From positions 6,901,501 to 6,965,500 of the forward strand of contig NZ_LT607750.1 of the NCBI RefSeq assembly GCF_900090235.1: a DNA stretch of 64,000 nt. The letters run 5' to 3'. Each line of letters opens with the position of its first letter. Position 1 is the first letter of the stretch. The DNA comes from Micromonospora echinaurantiaca (lineage in GTDB: Bacteria > Actinomycetota > Actinomycetes > Mycobacteriales > Micromonosporaceae). Under the pieces are notes generated by a model that saw only the letters and a list, made by a program, of their open reading frames with translations, was not told the DNA's origin and did not search any database. Positions 54,679-62,613 of the stretch are shown one piece after another. Made by a program: the position numbers and the translations under genes.

Positions 54679-56832
54679 ATGGCTGAGCAGACCCCGCCGC
54701 ACGACGGCGCGCCGCGCGCCGGCCACGGCAGACCCGCTGGACAGGCCGGCGGCGACCACGCCGGGCACGGTGGGCACGGTGGGCACGACAAGCACGCCGG
54801 GCACGACCCGGAGATGTTCCGCCGCCGGTTCTGGCTCTGCCTGCTGCTCACCCTGCCGGTGGTGGCCACCAGCCACATGGTGATGGACTGGCTGGGCTAC
54901 TCGCTGGAGTTCCCGGGCCGGTCCTGGGTGGGGCCGGTGCTCGGCTCGGTGGTCTTCTGGTGGGGCGGCTGGCCGTTCCTGGTCGGCGCCGTCCGCGAGG
55001 TGCGCGACCGGGCGCCGGGGATGATGCTGCTGGTCGCCATGGCGATCACGGTCGCCTACGCCGCCTCGCTGGCCACCAGTCTGGGCGCCTTCGACCTGGA
55101 CTTCTGGTGGGAGCTGGCCGCCCTGGTCACCATCATGCTGCTCGGGCACTGGCAGGAGATGAAGGCGATCGGGCAGGCCCGCGGCGCCCTCGCCGCGCTG
55201 GCCGCGCTGCTGCCCGACGACGCCGAGCGGGTCACCGGGGACGGCGGGCTGGAGCGGGTTGCGGTGGCCGAGTTGCGGGTCGGCGACGTGGTGCTGGTCC
55301 GGCCCGGCGGCCGGGTGCCGGCGGACGGTCGGGTGGTGGACGGCGCCGCCGAGCTGGACGAGTCGATGATCACCGGGGAGTCCCGGCCGGTGCCACACTC
55401 GGTCGGCGACCGGGTGGTGGCCGGCACGGTGGCCACCGACTCGGCGGTGCGGGTCCGGGTCGAGGCGCTCGGCGAGGAGACCACGCTCGCCGGCATCCAG
55501 CGCATGGTCGCCCAGGCCCAGCAGTCCAGCGGGCGGGCCCAGGTGCTGGCCGACCGGTTCGCCGCCGGGCTGTTCTACGTCGCCACCGCCACCGCCGTGC
55601 TCACCGTGCTGGCCTGGACCACGCTCGGCGACCGGGACGAGGCGGTGGTCCGGACCGTCACGGTGCTGGTGATCGCCTGCCCGCACGCACTGGGCCTGGC
55701 CATCCCGCTGGTGATCGCGCTCTCCACCGGGCTCGCCGCGAGCTCCGGCATCCTGGTCAAGGACCGGCTGGCGCTGGAGCGGATGCGCACCGTCGACGCG
55801 GTGCTGTTCGACAAGACCGGCACGCTGACCCGGGGCGAACACGCGGTCACCGACCGGGCGGCGGCGGCCGGCTCCGACCCCGACGACCTGCTGCGGATCG
55901 CCGCCGGGGTGGAGTCCGACAGCGAGCACCCGCTGGCCCGGGCGATCGTCGCCGCCGCCGGCCCACGCGGCGGTCCGGCCCCGGCCACCGGCTTCCGCTC
56001 CCTGCCGGGCCGCGGCGTCCAGGCCACCGTCGCCGGGCGGGAGTACGCCGTGGGCGGCCCGGCACTGCTGCGCGAGCTGGGCGTACGGCTGCCGGACGAG
56101 CTGACGACGGCGACCGACCGGTGGTCGGCCCGGGGCGCGGCGGTGCTCTACCTGGTGCGGCTGCCGGACGCCGCGCTCGGCGCCTTCGCCCTCACCGACG
56201 AGGTGCGCCCCGAGGCGCGGGAGGCGATCGCCGAGCTGCGCGCCCAGGGCGTCCGGACCATCGCCATGATCACCGGGGACGCCCGGCCGGTCGCCGAGGC
56301 GGTCGCCGCCGATCTCGGCTTCACTCCCGGCGTCGACGAGGTCTTCGCCGAGGTGCTGCCGGCCGACAAGGACGGCAAGGTGACCGAGCTGCAGCGGCGC
56401 GGGCTGACCGTGGCAATGGTCGGTGACGGGGTGAACGACGCCCCGGCGCTGGCCCGGGCCGACGTCGGGATCGCGATCGGTGCGGGCACCGACGTGGCGA
56501 TCGAGTCGGCCGGGGTGGTGCTCGCCTCGTCCGACCCGCGCGGGGTGACCGCCGTGATCCGGCTCTCCCGCGCGTCGTACCGGAAGATGCTGCAGAACCT
56601 GGCCTGGGCGGCCGGCTACAACGTGGTGGCGCTGCCGCTGGCCGCCGGTGTGCTGGCCTGGGCGGGGCTGGCGCTGAGCCCGGCGCTCGCCGCCGTGCTG
56701 ATGTCCGCCTCGACCATCGTGGTGGCGCTCAACGCCCAACTGTTGCGCCGGGTACGCCTCGGCCCGACGGGGCCGGTCGGCCCCGGAAGCGAACCGGCCG
56801 GTGCCGCCGCGGCGGACCGCGCGGCGGGCTAG
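54679..56832 (+). CDS. copB: CopB-type P1B copper/heavy-metal ATPase (CPH motif)
   Basis: 717-aa P-type ATPase. His-rich metal-binding N-terminus with HAGHGGHGGHDKHAGHDPE. Six to eight spans; the transport motif is CPH (about 334-336) instead of CPC, the P1B-3 (CopB) class associated with Cu(II) or Ag. E1-E2 features: TGES, phosphorylation D378 in DKTGT, SEHPLARAI, and GDGVNDAPAL. No N-terminal HMA domain (GMTCxxC). ATG at 54679, with GGAGG too close (2 nt) to be an ideal SD. Its stop overlaps the -10 of the next gene. Confidence 0.93.
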   Translation: MAEQTPPHDGAPRAGHGRPAGQAGGDHAGHGGHGGHDKHAGHDPEMFRRRFWLCLLLTLPVVATSHMVMDWLGYSLEFPGRSWVGPVLGSVVFWWGGWPFLVGAVREVRDRAPGMMLLVAMAITVAYAASLATSLGAFDLDFWWELAALVTIMLLGHWQEMKAIGQARGALAALAALLPDDAERVTGDGGLERVAVAELRVGDVVLVRPGGRVPADGRVVDGAAELDESMITGESRPVPHSVGDRVVAGTVATDSAVRVRVEALGEETTLAGIQRMVAQAQQSSGRAQVLADRFAAGLFYVATATAVLTVLAWTTLGDRDEAVVRTVTVLVIACPHALGLAIPLVIALSTGLAASSGILVKDRLALERMRTVDAVLFDKTGTLTRGEHAVTDRAAAAGSDPDDLLRIAAGVESDSEHPLARAIVAAAGPRGGPAPATGFRSLPGRGVQATVAGREYAVGGPALLRELGVRLPDELTTATDRWSARGAAVLYLVRLPDAALGAFALTDEVRPEAREAIAELRAQGVRTIAMITGDARPVAEAVAADLGFTPGVDEVFAEVLPADKDGKVTELQRRGLTVAMVGDGVNDAPALARADVGIAIGAGTDVAIESAGVVLASSDPRGVTAVIRLSRASYRKMLQNLAWAAGYNVVALPLAAGVLAWAGLALSPALAAVLMSASTIVVALNAQLLRRVRLGPTGPVGPGSEPAGAAAADRAAG

Positions 56833-56842
56833 CGTGGTAGCC

Positions 56843-57415
56843 GTGCGGACGACGGCGGCGGTGTCGCTCGGGCGGTGGGCCCGGCTCCTGCTGTTCGTGA
56901 CGCTCTTCGGGCTCGCCGCCATGCACACCCTCGGCCACGACACGCACGCCGACCACGGCTTCGGTGCCGCCGGCCACGGCTCAGCCGCCGCTGACCACGG
57001 CTCAGCCGCCCGCATCGGCCCCCTGGCCGACGTGCCCGAGGCCGCCGCCGGCCACGCGGCCGTCGCCGCCGTAGCGGGCGGGACCGCCACGGTCGGGCTC
57101 GGCGCGGCCCACGCGACCGGGGTGCGTACGGCCGTCGACGCCACGGTTCCCGGTGGCTGTCCGGCCGGCTGCCCGACCGACCGGCTGCTGCCGTCCGGCG
57201 GCACCGGGAGCGGGGACCTGCCCGGGTGGGCGGTCTGCCTGGCCGTGCTCGGCGTGCTCGCGGTGTCGGTGCTGGTCGCGTGGCTGCTGCTGACGCTCCG
57301 GCGGTCCGCGGCGCCGGGTGCCCGGCGAGTGGGCCGCTCCACCTCGCCACCCCGGGCCCCGCCGCCCGGCCCGATCGGGCTACGACTCACCACGGTCGCG
57401 GTGCTGCGCAGATAG
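56843..57415 (+). CDS. DUF6153-like His-rich membrane protein
   Basis: 190 aa. N-terminal span about 9-26 (LLLFVTLFGLAAMHTLGHD), a His/Ala/Gly-rich outside loop (GHDTHADHG, GHGSAAADHG) with a CPAGC pair, and a second span near 126-149. The last 35 residues are basic and Pro-rich. Probably copper-related (His-rich, beside copper ATPases), but biochemically unknown. GTG 56843 is supported by TAGCGT at 56830-56835 ending 7 nt upstream; that box also contains the stop of copB, so transcription starts at the end of copB. Confidence 0.78.
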   Translation: MRTTAAVSLGRWARLLLFVTLFGLAAMHTLGHDTHADHGFGAAGHGSAAADHGSAARIGPLADVPEAAAGHAAVAAVAGGTATVGLGAAHATGVRTAVDATVPGGCPAGCPTDRLLPSGGTGSGDLPGWAVCLAVLGVLAVSVLVAWLLLTLRRSAAPGARRVGRSTSPPRAPPPGPIGLRLTTVAVLRR

Positions 57416-57425
57416 GCGACCCGGC

Positions 57426-57446
57426 GCGGAACGGTTCCGGTTCCGC
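57426..57446 (+). other. Small hairpin between DUF6153 and DUF305 genes
   Basis: GCGGAAC (57426-57432) and GTTCCGC (57440-57446) form a perfect 7-bp stem around GGTTCCG, itself partly repeated (GGTTCC). 10 nt past the upstream stop; either a weak terminator or an operator. Confidence 0.4.
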
Positions 57447-57490
57447 GTCCCCGCTCTGCCGCGTAGCCACCGAATCCGAAAGGTCGAACC

Positions 57491-58114
57491 GTGTTCACTC
57501 GTACCATCGCGCGCCGGGCCGCCCTGGCCGGCGCCGGCACCGTCGTCGTACTCGCCCTGGCCGGCTGTGCCGGGGACCACTCACCCTCCGGGATGGGGCA
57601 CGACCAGCCCCGGTCCACCACCACCGGCGCGTCCGCCAGCGCGGCCGCGTTCGGCCCGGCCGACGTCATGTTCGCCCAGATGATGATCCCGCACCACCAG
57701 CAGGCCGTGGAGATGGCCGACCTGGCCGCCACCCGGGCCGCCGATCCGGAGGTCAAGCGGCTCGCCGGGCAGATCAAGGCGGCGCAGGCGCCGGAGATCG
57801 CCACCATGAGGGGGTGGCTGGCCGCCTGGGGCCGGCCGATGCCGTCCCCGGGTGGGGAGATGCCGCACATGGACCACGGCATGCCCGGGATGATGTCCGC
57901 GGCCGACATGGCGCGGTTGGCGGCCGCGTCCGGTCGTGAGTTCGACCGGCAGTTCCTGACCATGATGATCGCCCACCACGAGGGTGCGATCACCATGGCC
58001 GAGGACGAGCTCGCCGACGGCGCGAACTCGGACGCGAAGAAGCTTGCCCAGGAGATCATCACTGCTCAGCGGGCCGAGATCGCCACGATGCGGGAGATCC
58101 TGGCCCGGCTCTGA
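57491..58114 (+). CDS. DUF305 lipoprotein
   Basis: 207 aa. Lipobox LALAGC at about residues 21-26, so anchored by lipid on the outer face of the membrane. Two DUF305 repeats follow: MFAQMMIPHHQQAVEMADLAA and QFLTMMIAHHEGAITMAEDEL, each with a H-H pair, joined by a Met/Pro-rich loop with MPHMDHGMPGMM. Such Met/His repeats bind copper or silver; the protein likely buffers metal outside the cell. Standard ATG/GTG with AAAGG upstream. Convergent with csoR. Confidence 0.9.
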   Translation: MFTRTIARRAALAGAGTVVVLALAGCAGDHSPSGMGHDQPRSTTTGASASAAAFGPADVMFAQMMIPHHQQAVEMADLAATRAADPEVKRLAGQIKAAQAPEIATMRGWLAAWGRPMPSPGGEMPHMDHGMPGMMSAADMARLAAASGREFDRQFLTMMIAHHEGAITMAEDELADGANSDAKKLAQEIITAQRAEIATMREILARL

Positions 58115-58121
58115 CGCCGAC

Positions 58122-58160
58122 GCCCGGGCCCGCGCGCCGTTCCGGTGGCGGGGCCCGGGC
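58122..58160. terminator. Bidirectional terminator between DUF305 and csoR
   Basis: Perfect 10-bp arms GCCCGGGCCC (58122-58131) and GGGCCCGGGC (58151-58160) with a 19-nt loop, 8 nt past the DUF305 stop. Confidence 0.75.
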
Positions 58161-58179
58161 TCCGGTGAACCGGCGACGG

Positions 58180-58247
58180 GTGGGCCAGCCGCGCTTGATG
58201 AGGCGGCCGACGGGTGAGTCAGCCGCGCTTCATGAGGCGGCCGACGG
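58180..58247. repeat. 34-bp tandem duplication of the csoR 3' end
   Basis: 58180-58213 and 58214-58247 differ at only a few positions (GTGGGCCAGCC against GTGAGTCAGCC, and TTGATG against TTCATG). The second copy holds the csoR stop and the last codons VGRLMKRG; the first would encode VGRLIKRG in the same sense just beyond the stop. Confidence 0.85.
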
Positions 58248-58515
58248 CGGCCATCATCTCGGTGGCCATCTCGTCGGCGCGGCCCTCGGCGGCGCCCTCG
58301 TGCATGCAGTGCCGGGCGTGCCCGTCGAGCAGGCCGAGGGCGACCTTGTCCAGGGCCGCCTGGATGGCGGAGATCTGGGTGAGCACGTCGATGCAGTAGC
58401 GGTCCTCGTCGACCATCTTCTCGATGCCGCGCACCTGCCCCTCGACGCGGCGGAGCCGGGCGAGGAGCTGGTCCTTGCTGGCGGTGTAGCCCCGGACGGG
58501 CGTGGGTGAGGTCAT
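58219..58515 (-). CDS. csoR: Copper-sensing repressor CsoR
   Basis: 98 aa, all helical. The Cu(I) ligands are C41 (RYCIDVLTQI), H66 and C70 (HARHC), spaced 25 and 4 residues apart as in Mycobacterium CsoR. Conserved DQLLARLRRVEGQVRGIEKMV. It releases DNA when it binds Cu(I). ATG 58515 has TATCCT ending 7 nt upstream (leaderless) and a CsoR box directly behind, so it represses itself. Divergent from copZ. Confidence 0.95.
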   Translation of the reverse strand: MTSPTPVRGYTASKDQLLARLRRVEGQVRGIEKMVDEDRYCIDVLTQISAIQAALDKVALGLLDGHARHCMHEGAAEGRADEMATEMMAAVGRLMKRG

Positions 58516-58531
58516 GGGGACAAGGATAGCG

Positions 58532-58546
58532 TACCCCTGGGGGGTA
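58532..58546. promoter_or_regulatory. CsoR operator 1 (csoR side)
   Basis: TACCCCTGGGGGGTA, a C4-N3-G4 palindrome. It sits 3-4 nt upstream of the csoR -10 box TATCCT (58523-58528), so bound CsoR would block RNA polymerase between -10 and -35. Confidence 0.85.
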
Positions 58547-58569
58547 TGGTACGGTCCCTGTTGTCCGGG

Positions 58570-58584
58570 TACCCCCACCGGGTA
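58570..58584. promoter_or_regulatory. Possible degenerate third CsoR site
   Basis: TACCCCCACCGGGTA keeps the TACCC and GGGTA ends, but the centre differs from the two perfect boxes. It lies about half-way between them. Confidence 0.4.
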
Positions 58585-58621
58585 CCGGTAACAGAGCGAC
58601 GGCAGCAGTCTGCCTCCGTCT

Positions 58622-58636
58622 TACCCCCCAGGGGTA
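58622..58636. promoter_or_regulatory. CsoR operator 2 (copZ side)
   Basis: TACCCCCCAGGGGTA, the exact reverse complement of operator 1. It overlaps the start of a -10-like TATATG stretch just beyond it and lies 31 nt before the copZ ATG, so CsoR would repress copZ and genes read through from it. Confidence 0.85.
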
Positions 58637-58666
58637 TATGGTGGAGGTGGCGGAAGGAGAACAGCG

Positions 58667-58876
58667 ATGGTCACCACGACGTACCAGGTGCAGGGCATGA
58701 CCTGCGGGCACTGCGTCAGCTCGGTCAGCGCCGAGGTGGGCGCCGTGCCGGGCGTCACCGACGTCCAGGTCGACCTGGCCACCGGCCAGGTCACCGTCAC
58801 CAGTGAGCAGCCGTTGGACACCGACACCGTGCGCGCCGCGGTCGACGAGGCCGGTTACGACCTCGTGGACGCGTGA
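58667..58876 (+). CDS. copZ: Copper chaperone CopZ (HMA domain)
   Basis: 69 aa, a single ferredoxin-like HMA domain with MTCGHC (C13, C16) and DEAGYDLVDA. It carries Cu(I) to the ATPase. ATG with AAGGAG about 8 nt upstream. Stops 34 nt before the His-rich secreted protein, with the same strand, so one operon with the CopA-type ATPase is likely. Confidence 0.93.
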   Translation: MVTTTYQVQGMTCGHCVSSVSAEVGAVPGVTDVQVDLATGQVTVTSEQPLDTDTVRAAVDEAGYDLVDA

Positions 58877-58910
58877 CCGGTCGCCGGCCCAGGAAACCGA
58901 GGTAACCACG

Positions 58911-59906
58911 ATGAATACGGCGACGAAGCTGAGCGGCTTCGCCCTCGGCCTCGCGGCGGTGTTCGGCGCGGCGTACGGGATCGGCCAGGTGGCCGGTCCC
59001 GTCGCCCCCGCCGCCGAGACCAGTCACGACGACAGCGGCGGTGGCCACGCGGCCACCGACGGGGGCGGCCACGCCGACCCGGCCGGGCCGGCGGAGCACC
59101 TCCCCGGTGGCCTGCTGGTCTCCGACCGCGGCTACACCCTGCAACGGGTGGCCGCCCCGGCGGACGAGTTCGCCTTCCGGGTCACCGGCCCGGACGGCTC
59201 GCCGGTCACCGCGTACGACGTGGCGCACGACAAGCGGATGCACCTGATCGTGGCCCGCCGCGACCTCTCCGGCTTCCGGCACGTGCACCCCGAGATGGCC
59301 CCGGACGGCACCTGGCGGGTCGCCTCGCCGCTGGCCGGCCCGGGCGTCTGGCGGGCGTTCGCCGACTTCACGCCCACCGGCGCCGAGCCGCTGACGCTCG
59401 GCGTGGACGTGACCGTCCCCGGCGCGCTGACCGAGGTGCCGCTGCCGGCGCCGGCGACCAGCACCACGGTCGACGGCTACACCGTCACCCTCGCCGGCAC
59501 CCCGCAGCCCGGCCGCACCGCCGAGCTGACCCTGACCGTGAGCCGCGACGGCGCCCCGGTCACCGACCTGGAGCCCTACCTGGGCGCGTACGGGCACCTG
59601 GTGGCGCTGCGCCAGGGCGACCTGGCGTACCTGCACGTGCACCCGGACGGCGCGCCCGGCGACGGGCGGACCCGGCCCGGCCCCGAGGTGACCTTCTTCG
59701 CCGAGGTGCCCTCGGCCGGCGCCTACCGGCTCTACCTGGACTTCAAGCACGGCGGGACGGTGCACACCGCCGAGTTCACCGTCGTCGCCGGGAACCCCGG
59801 CGCCCCGGCCGGCGACCCGCCGGCCGTCCCGGCGCCCGCCGGCACGAGCACCCCCGCACCGACCGCCGGTGCCGACCACGGCACCCCCGGCCACGGGCAC
59901 GACTGA
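58911..59906 (+). CDS. Secreted or anchored His-rich copper-associated protein
   Basis: 331 aa. N-terminal hydrophobic segment 8-28 ([22 protein letters not shown]) acts as signal or anchor. Two beta-rich parts follow: [21 protein letters not shown], then [20 protein letters not shown], each with an HVHP site. N- and C-termini are His-rich ([20 protein letters not shown]). The paired HVHP motifs suggest surface metal binding; I do not know a function. ATG 58911 with GAGGT upstream. The next gene begins 10 nt after its stop. Confidence 0.82.
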   Translation: MNTATKLSGFALGLAAVFGAAYGIGQVAGPVAPAAETSHDDSGGGHAATDGGGHADPAGPAEHLPGGLLVSDRGYTLQRVAAPADEFAFRVTGPDGSPVTAYDVAHDKRMHLIVARRDLSGFRHVHPEMAPDGTWRVASPLAGPGVWRAFADFTPTGAEPLTLGVDVTVPGALTEVPLPAPATSTTVDGYTVTLAGTPQPGRTAELTLTVSRDGAPVTDLEPYLGAYGHLVALRQGDLAYLHVHPDGAPGDGRTRPGPEVTFFAEVPSAGAYRLYLDFKHGGTVHTAEFTVVAGNPGAPAGDPPAVPAPAGTSTPAPTAGADHGTPGHGHD

Positions 59907-59916
59907 CGGGACCGTG

Positions 59917-62172
59917 ATGACCACCACGAGCAAGCCGCTACCGATGGCACCGAACCGGATCGAACTGGCGATCGGCGGGATGACCTGCGCCTCCTGCGCC
60001 GCCCGCATCGAGAAGAAGCTGAACCGGATGGGCGGCGTCACCGCCACGGTCAACTACGCCACCGAGAAGGCCACCGTCCAGTACGTGGACGAGGTCAGCC
60101 CGGCGGACCTGATCGCCACGGTGGAGAAGACCGGCTACACCGCCGTCGTGCCGCCCCCGCCCGCACCGGCGGGTACGGAACCGGCCGCCGAGCCGGTGGA
60201 CGAACTGCGCCCCCTGCGTACCCGGCTCTGGGTCTCGGTCGTGCTGACCGTCCCGGTGATCGTGCTGGCCATGGTGCCGGCCTGGCAGTTCGACTACTGG
60301 CAGTGGCTGTCGCTGACCCTGGCCGCCCCGGTCGTGGTCTACGGCGGTCTGCCGTTCCACCGGGCGGCCTGGATCAACCTGCGGCACGGCGCGGCGACCA
60401 TGGACACCCTGGTCTCGCTCGGCACCCTGGCCGCGTTCGGCTGGTCGGTCTGGGCGCTCTTCCTCGGCACCGCCGGCACGCCGGGGATGACCCACCCGTT
60501 CAGCTTCGACATCAGCCGCACCGACGGCGCCGGCAACATCTACCTGGAGGCGGCGGCCGGGGTGACCGTGTTCATCCTCGCCGGCCGCTACTTCGAGGCC
60601 CGCTCCAAGCGGACCGCCGGCGCCGCCCTGCGCGCCCTGCTGGAACTCGGCGCCCGGGACGTCGCGGTGCTGCGCGGCGGCACCGAGACCCGGATCCCGG
60701 TCGACCAGCTCGCGGTGGGGGACCGGTTCGTGGTCCGCCCCGGCGAGAAGATCGCCACCGACGGCGTGGTCGACGAGGGCACCTCGGCCGTCGACGCCAG
60801 CATGCTGACCGGCGAGTCGGTGCCGGTCGAGGTCGGCCCGGGCGACACCGTGGTCGGCGCCACCATCAACGCGGGCGGACGACTGGTGGTCACCGCCACC
60901 CGGATCGGCGGCGACACCCAGCTGGCGCAGATGGCCCGGCTGGTGGAGGAGGCGCAGACCGGCAAGGCGGCGGTGCAGCGGCTGGCCGACCGGATCTCCG
61001 GGTTCTTCGTCCCGGTGGTGATCGCGCTGGCCGCCGGCACGCTGGGCTGGTGGCTCGGCACCGGAGCCGGCCCGACCGCGGCGTTCACCGCGGCGGTGGC
61101 CGTGCTCATCATCGCCTGCCCGTGCGCGCTCGGCCTGGCCACCCCGACCGCGCTGCTGGTCGGCACCGGCCGGGGTGCCCAGCTCGGCATCCTGATCAAG
61201 GGGCCGGAGGTGCTGGAGTCCACCCGGCAGGTGGACACCGTGGTGCTGGACAAGACCGGCACGGTCACCACCGGCCGGATGACCCTGGTCGACGTGCTGC
61301 CGGCGGCCGGCGAGGAGCGGGCGGAACTGCTCCGGCTGGCCGGCGCCCTGGAGGCCGCCTCCGAGCACCCGATCGCCCGGGCGGTCGCCACCGGTGCCGC
61401 CGAGGCCGGTGCGCTGCCCCCGGTGACCGGCTTCGTCAACGTCGAGGGGCTCGGCGTGACCGGCACGGTCGAGGGCCGCGAGCTGCTGGTCGGCCGGCTG
61501 CGGCTGCTGCGCGAGCGCGGGTACGACGTACCGGAGGAGGTCGAGCGGACGGCGACCACGGCGGAGGCCGCCGGCCGGACGGCCGTGCTGGCCGGCTGGG
61601 ACGGGCGGGCCCGCGGCGTCCTCGCGGTGGCCGACGTGGTCAAGCCGACCAGCCGGGCGGCCGTCGCCGGGCTGCGCGCGCTCGGCCTGACCCCGGTGCT
61701 GCTGACCGGCGACAACGCCACGGTGGCCCGGGCGGTGGCCGCCGAGGTGGGCATCGACGAGGTGATCGCCGAGGTGCTGCCGGCCGACAAGGTGGACGTG
61801 GTCGCCCGGCTCCAGGGCGAGGGGAAGGTCGTGGCGATGGTCGGCGACGGGGTCAACGACGCCGCCGCGCTGGCCCGGGCCGACCTCGGACTGGCCATGG
61901 GGACCGGCACGGACGTGGCGATCGAGGCGAGCGAACTGACCCTGGTGCGCGGCGACCTGACCGCCGCGGTCGACGCGATCCGGCTCTCCCGGCGCACCCT
62001 CGGCATCATCAAGGGCAACCTGTTCTGGGCCTTCGCCTACAACGTGGCAGCCCTGCCGCTGGCCGCCGCCGGGCTGCTCAACCCGATGATCGCCGGCGCC
62101 GCGATGGCCTTCTCCTCGGTCTTCGTGGTGGCCAACAGCCTCCGGCTGCGCGGCTTCCGGCCGGTCGGCTGA
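59917..62172 (+). CDS. copA: Copper-exporting P1B ATPase CopA (CPC motif)
   Basis: 751 aa. One N-terminal HMA domain with GMTCASC (C24, C27), then eight spans. The transport motif is CPC (401-403, [14 protein letters not shown]), the P1B-1 Cu(I) class. TGES, phosphorylated D445 in [19 protein letters not shown] and [15 protein letters not shown] are intact, so it looks active. ATG 59917; an in-frame start at 59869 lies inside the upstream gene. Together with CopB (CPH) it gives two different copper export steps in one island. Confidence 0.96.
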   Translation: MTTTSKPLPMAPNRIELAIGGMTCASCAARIEKKLNRMGGVTATVNYATEKATVQYVDEVSPADLIATVEKTGYTAVVPPPPAPAGTEPAAEPVDELRPLRTRLWVSVVLTVPVIVLAMVPAWQFDYWQWLSLTLAAPVVVYGGLPFHRAAWINLRHGAATMDTLVSLGTLAAFGWSVWALFLGTAGTPGMTHPFSFDISRTDGAGNIYLEAAAGVTVFILAGRYFEARSKRTAGAALRALLELGARDVAVLRGGTETRIPVDQLAVGDRFVVRPGEKIATDGVVDEGTSAVDASMLTGESVPVEVGPGDTVVGATINAGGRLVVTATRIGGDTQLAQMARLVEEAQTGKAAVQRLADRISGFFVPVVIALAAGTLGWWLGTGAGPTAAFTAAVAVLIIACPCALGLATPTALLVGTGRGAQLGILIKGPEVLESTRQVDTVVLDKTGTVTTGRMTLVDVLPAAGEERAELLRLAGALEAASEHPIARAVATGAAEAGALPPVTGFVNVEGLGVTGTVEGRELLVGRLRLLRERGYDVPEEVERTATTAEAAGRTAVLAGWDGRARGVLAVADVVKPTSRAAVAGLRALGLTPVLLTGDNATVARAVAAEVGIDEVIAEVLPADKVDVVARLQGEGKVVAMVGDGVNDAAALARADLGLAMGTGTDVAIEASELTLVRGDLTAAVDAIRLSRRTLGIIKGNLFWAFAYNVAALPLAAAGLLNPMIAGAAMAFSSVFVVANSLRLRGFRPVG

Positions 62173-62184
62173 CCCGGCACCGGC

Positions 62185-62210
62185 GGTTGGCGGACCGGGT
62201 CACGGGGTAC
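62185..62210 (+). promoter_or_regulatory. Candidate stress-sigma promoter of csbD
   Basis: GGTTG at 62185-62189, 15 nt, then GGGTAC at 62205-62210 resembles the SigB/SigH-type pattern of actinobacteria (GNNT-N14-16-GGGTAY). The csbD-like start codon is 38 nt further. Confidence 0.45.
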
Positions 62211-62247
62211 ATCCGGGACGTACCGGAACGCTGAGCGGAGGTTTGAC

Positions 62248-62421
62248 ATGGGTGTCGAGGACAAGATCAACAACGCGACCGAGGACGCCGCCGGCAAGCT
62301 GAAGGAGGGCGCCGGCCGGGCCACCGACAACGAGCGGCTCGAGGCCGAGGGCCGCAACGACCAGACGTCCGCCAACCTGAAGCAGGCCGGCGAGAAGGTC
62401 AAGGACGCCTTCAAGAGCTGA
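62248..62421 (+). CDS. CsbD-family stress protein
   Basis: 57 aa, charged and helical: VEDKINNATEDAAGKLKEGAG then LKQAGEKVKDAFKS, the CsbD pattern. CsbD proteins belong to general-stress (sigma-B-type) regulons; the molecular role is unknown. ATG with GGAGG 7 nt upstream. Followed by a 15-bp terminator. Confidence 0.92.
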   Translation: MGVEDKINNATEDAAGKLKEGAGRATDNERLEAEGRNDQTSANLKQAGEKVKDAFKS

Positions 62422-62436
62422 GTTCGCGTACGCCCG

Positions 62437-62472
62437 GGACCGCCGGGCCGGCTCCCGCCGGCCCGGCGGTCC
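62437..62472 (+). terminator. Terminator of csbD
   Basis: Perfect 15-bp arms GGACCGCCGGGCCGG (62437-62451) and its complement (62458-62472), loop CTCCCG. Confidence 0.85.
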
Positions 62473-62498
62473 GCGCTTCGCGCGGCAGAGCCCCAGCA

Positions 62499-62556
62499 CT
62501 TCGAGATCTTGGTAGAAACGGCCCCTCCAGGGGCCATTCGCCACCAAGATCTTCGT
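62499..62556. repeat. Palindromic element with AAGATCTTGG-like arms
   Basis: Left GAGATCTTGGTAGAAACGGC then CCCT; right AGGGGCCATTCGCCACCAAG then ATCTTC. The arms pair over about 24 bp with a few mismatches and a very short centre. It stands between the csbD terminator and the end of the sigma-factor gene, and could terminate the latter. AAGATCTTGG-type palindromes look like a repeat family of such genomes. Confidence 0.6.
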
Positions 62557-62613
62557 GGAATCAGGCGGCGCGGTCAGCGCAGCAGGTGGTAGCGGATGTG
62601 GTGACGGTGGGGC

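Noticed and set aside
54310..58062. Extension of the yibE/F frame upstream to 58062
   Set aside because: The conserved protein begins at the ATG 54309 with GGGAGA before it; upstream it only runs antisense through the copper genes.
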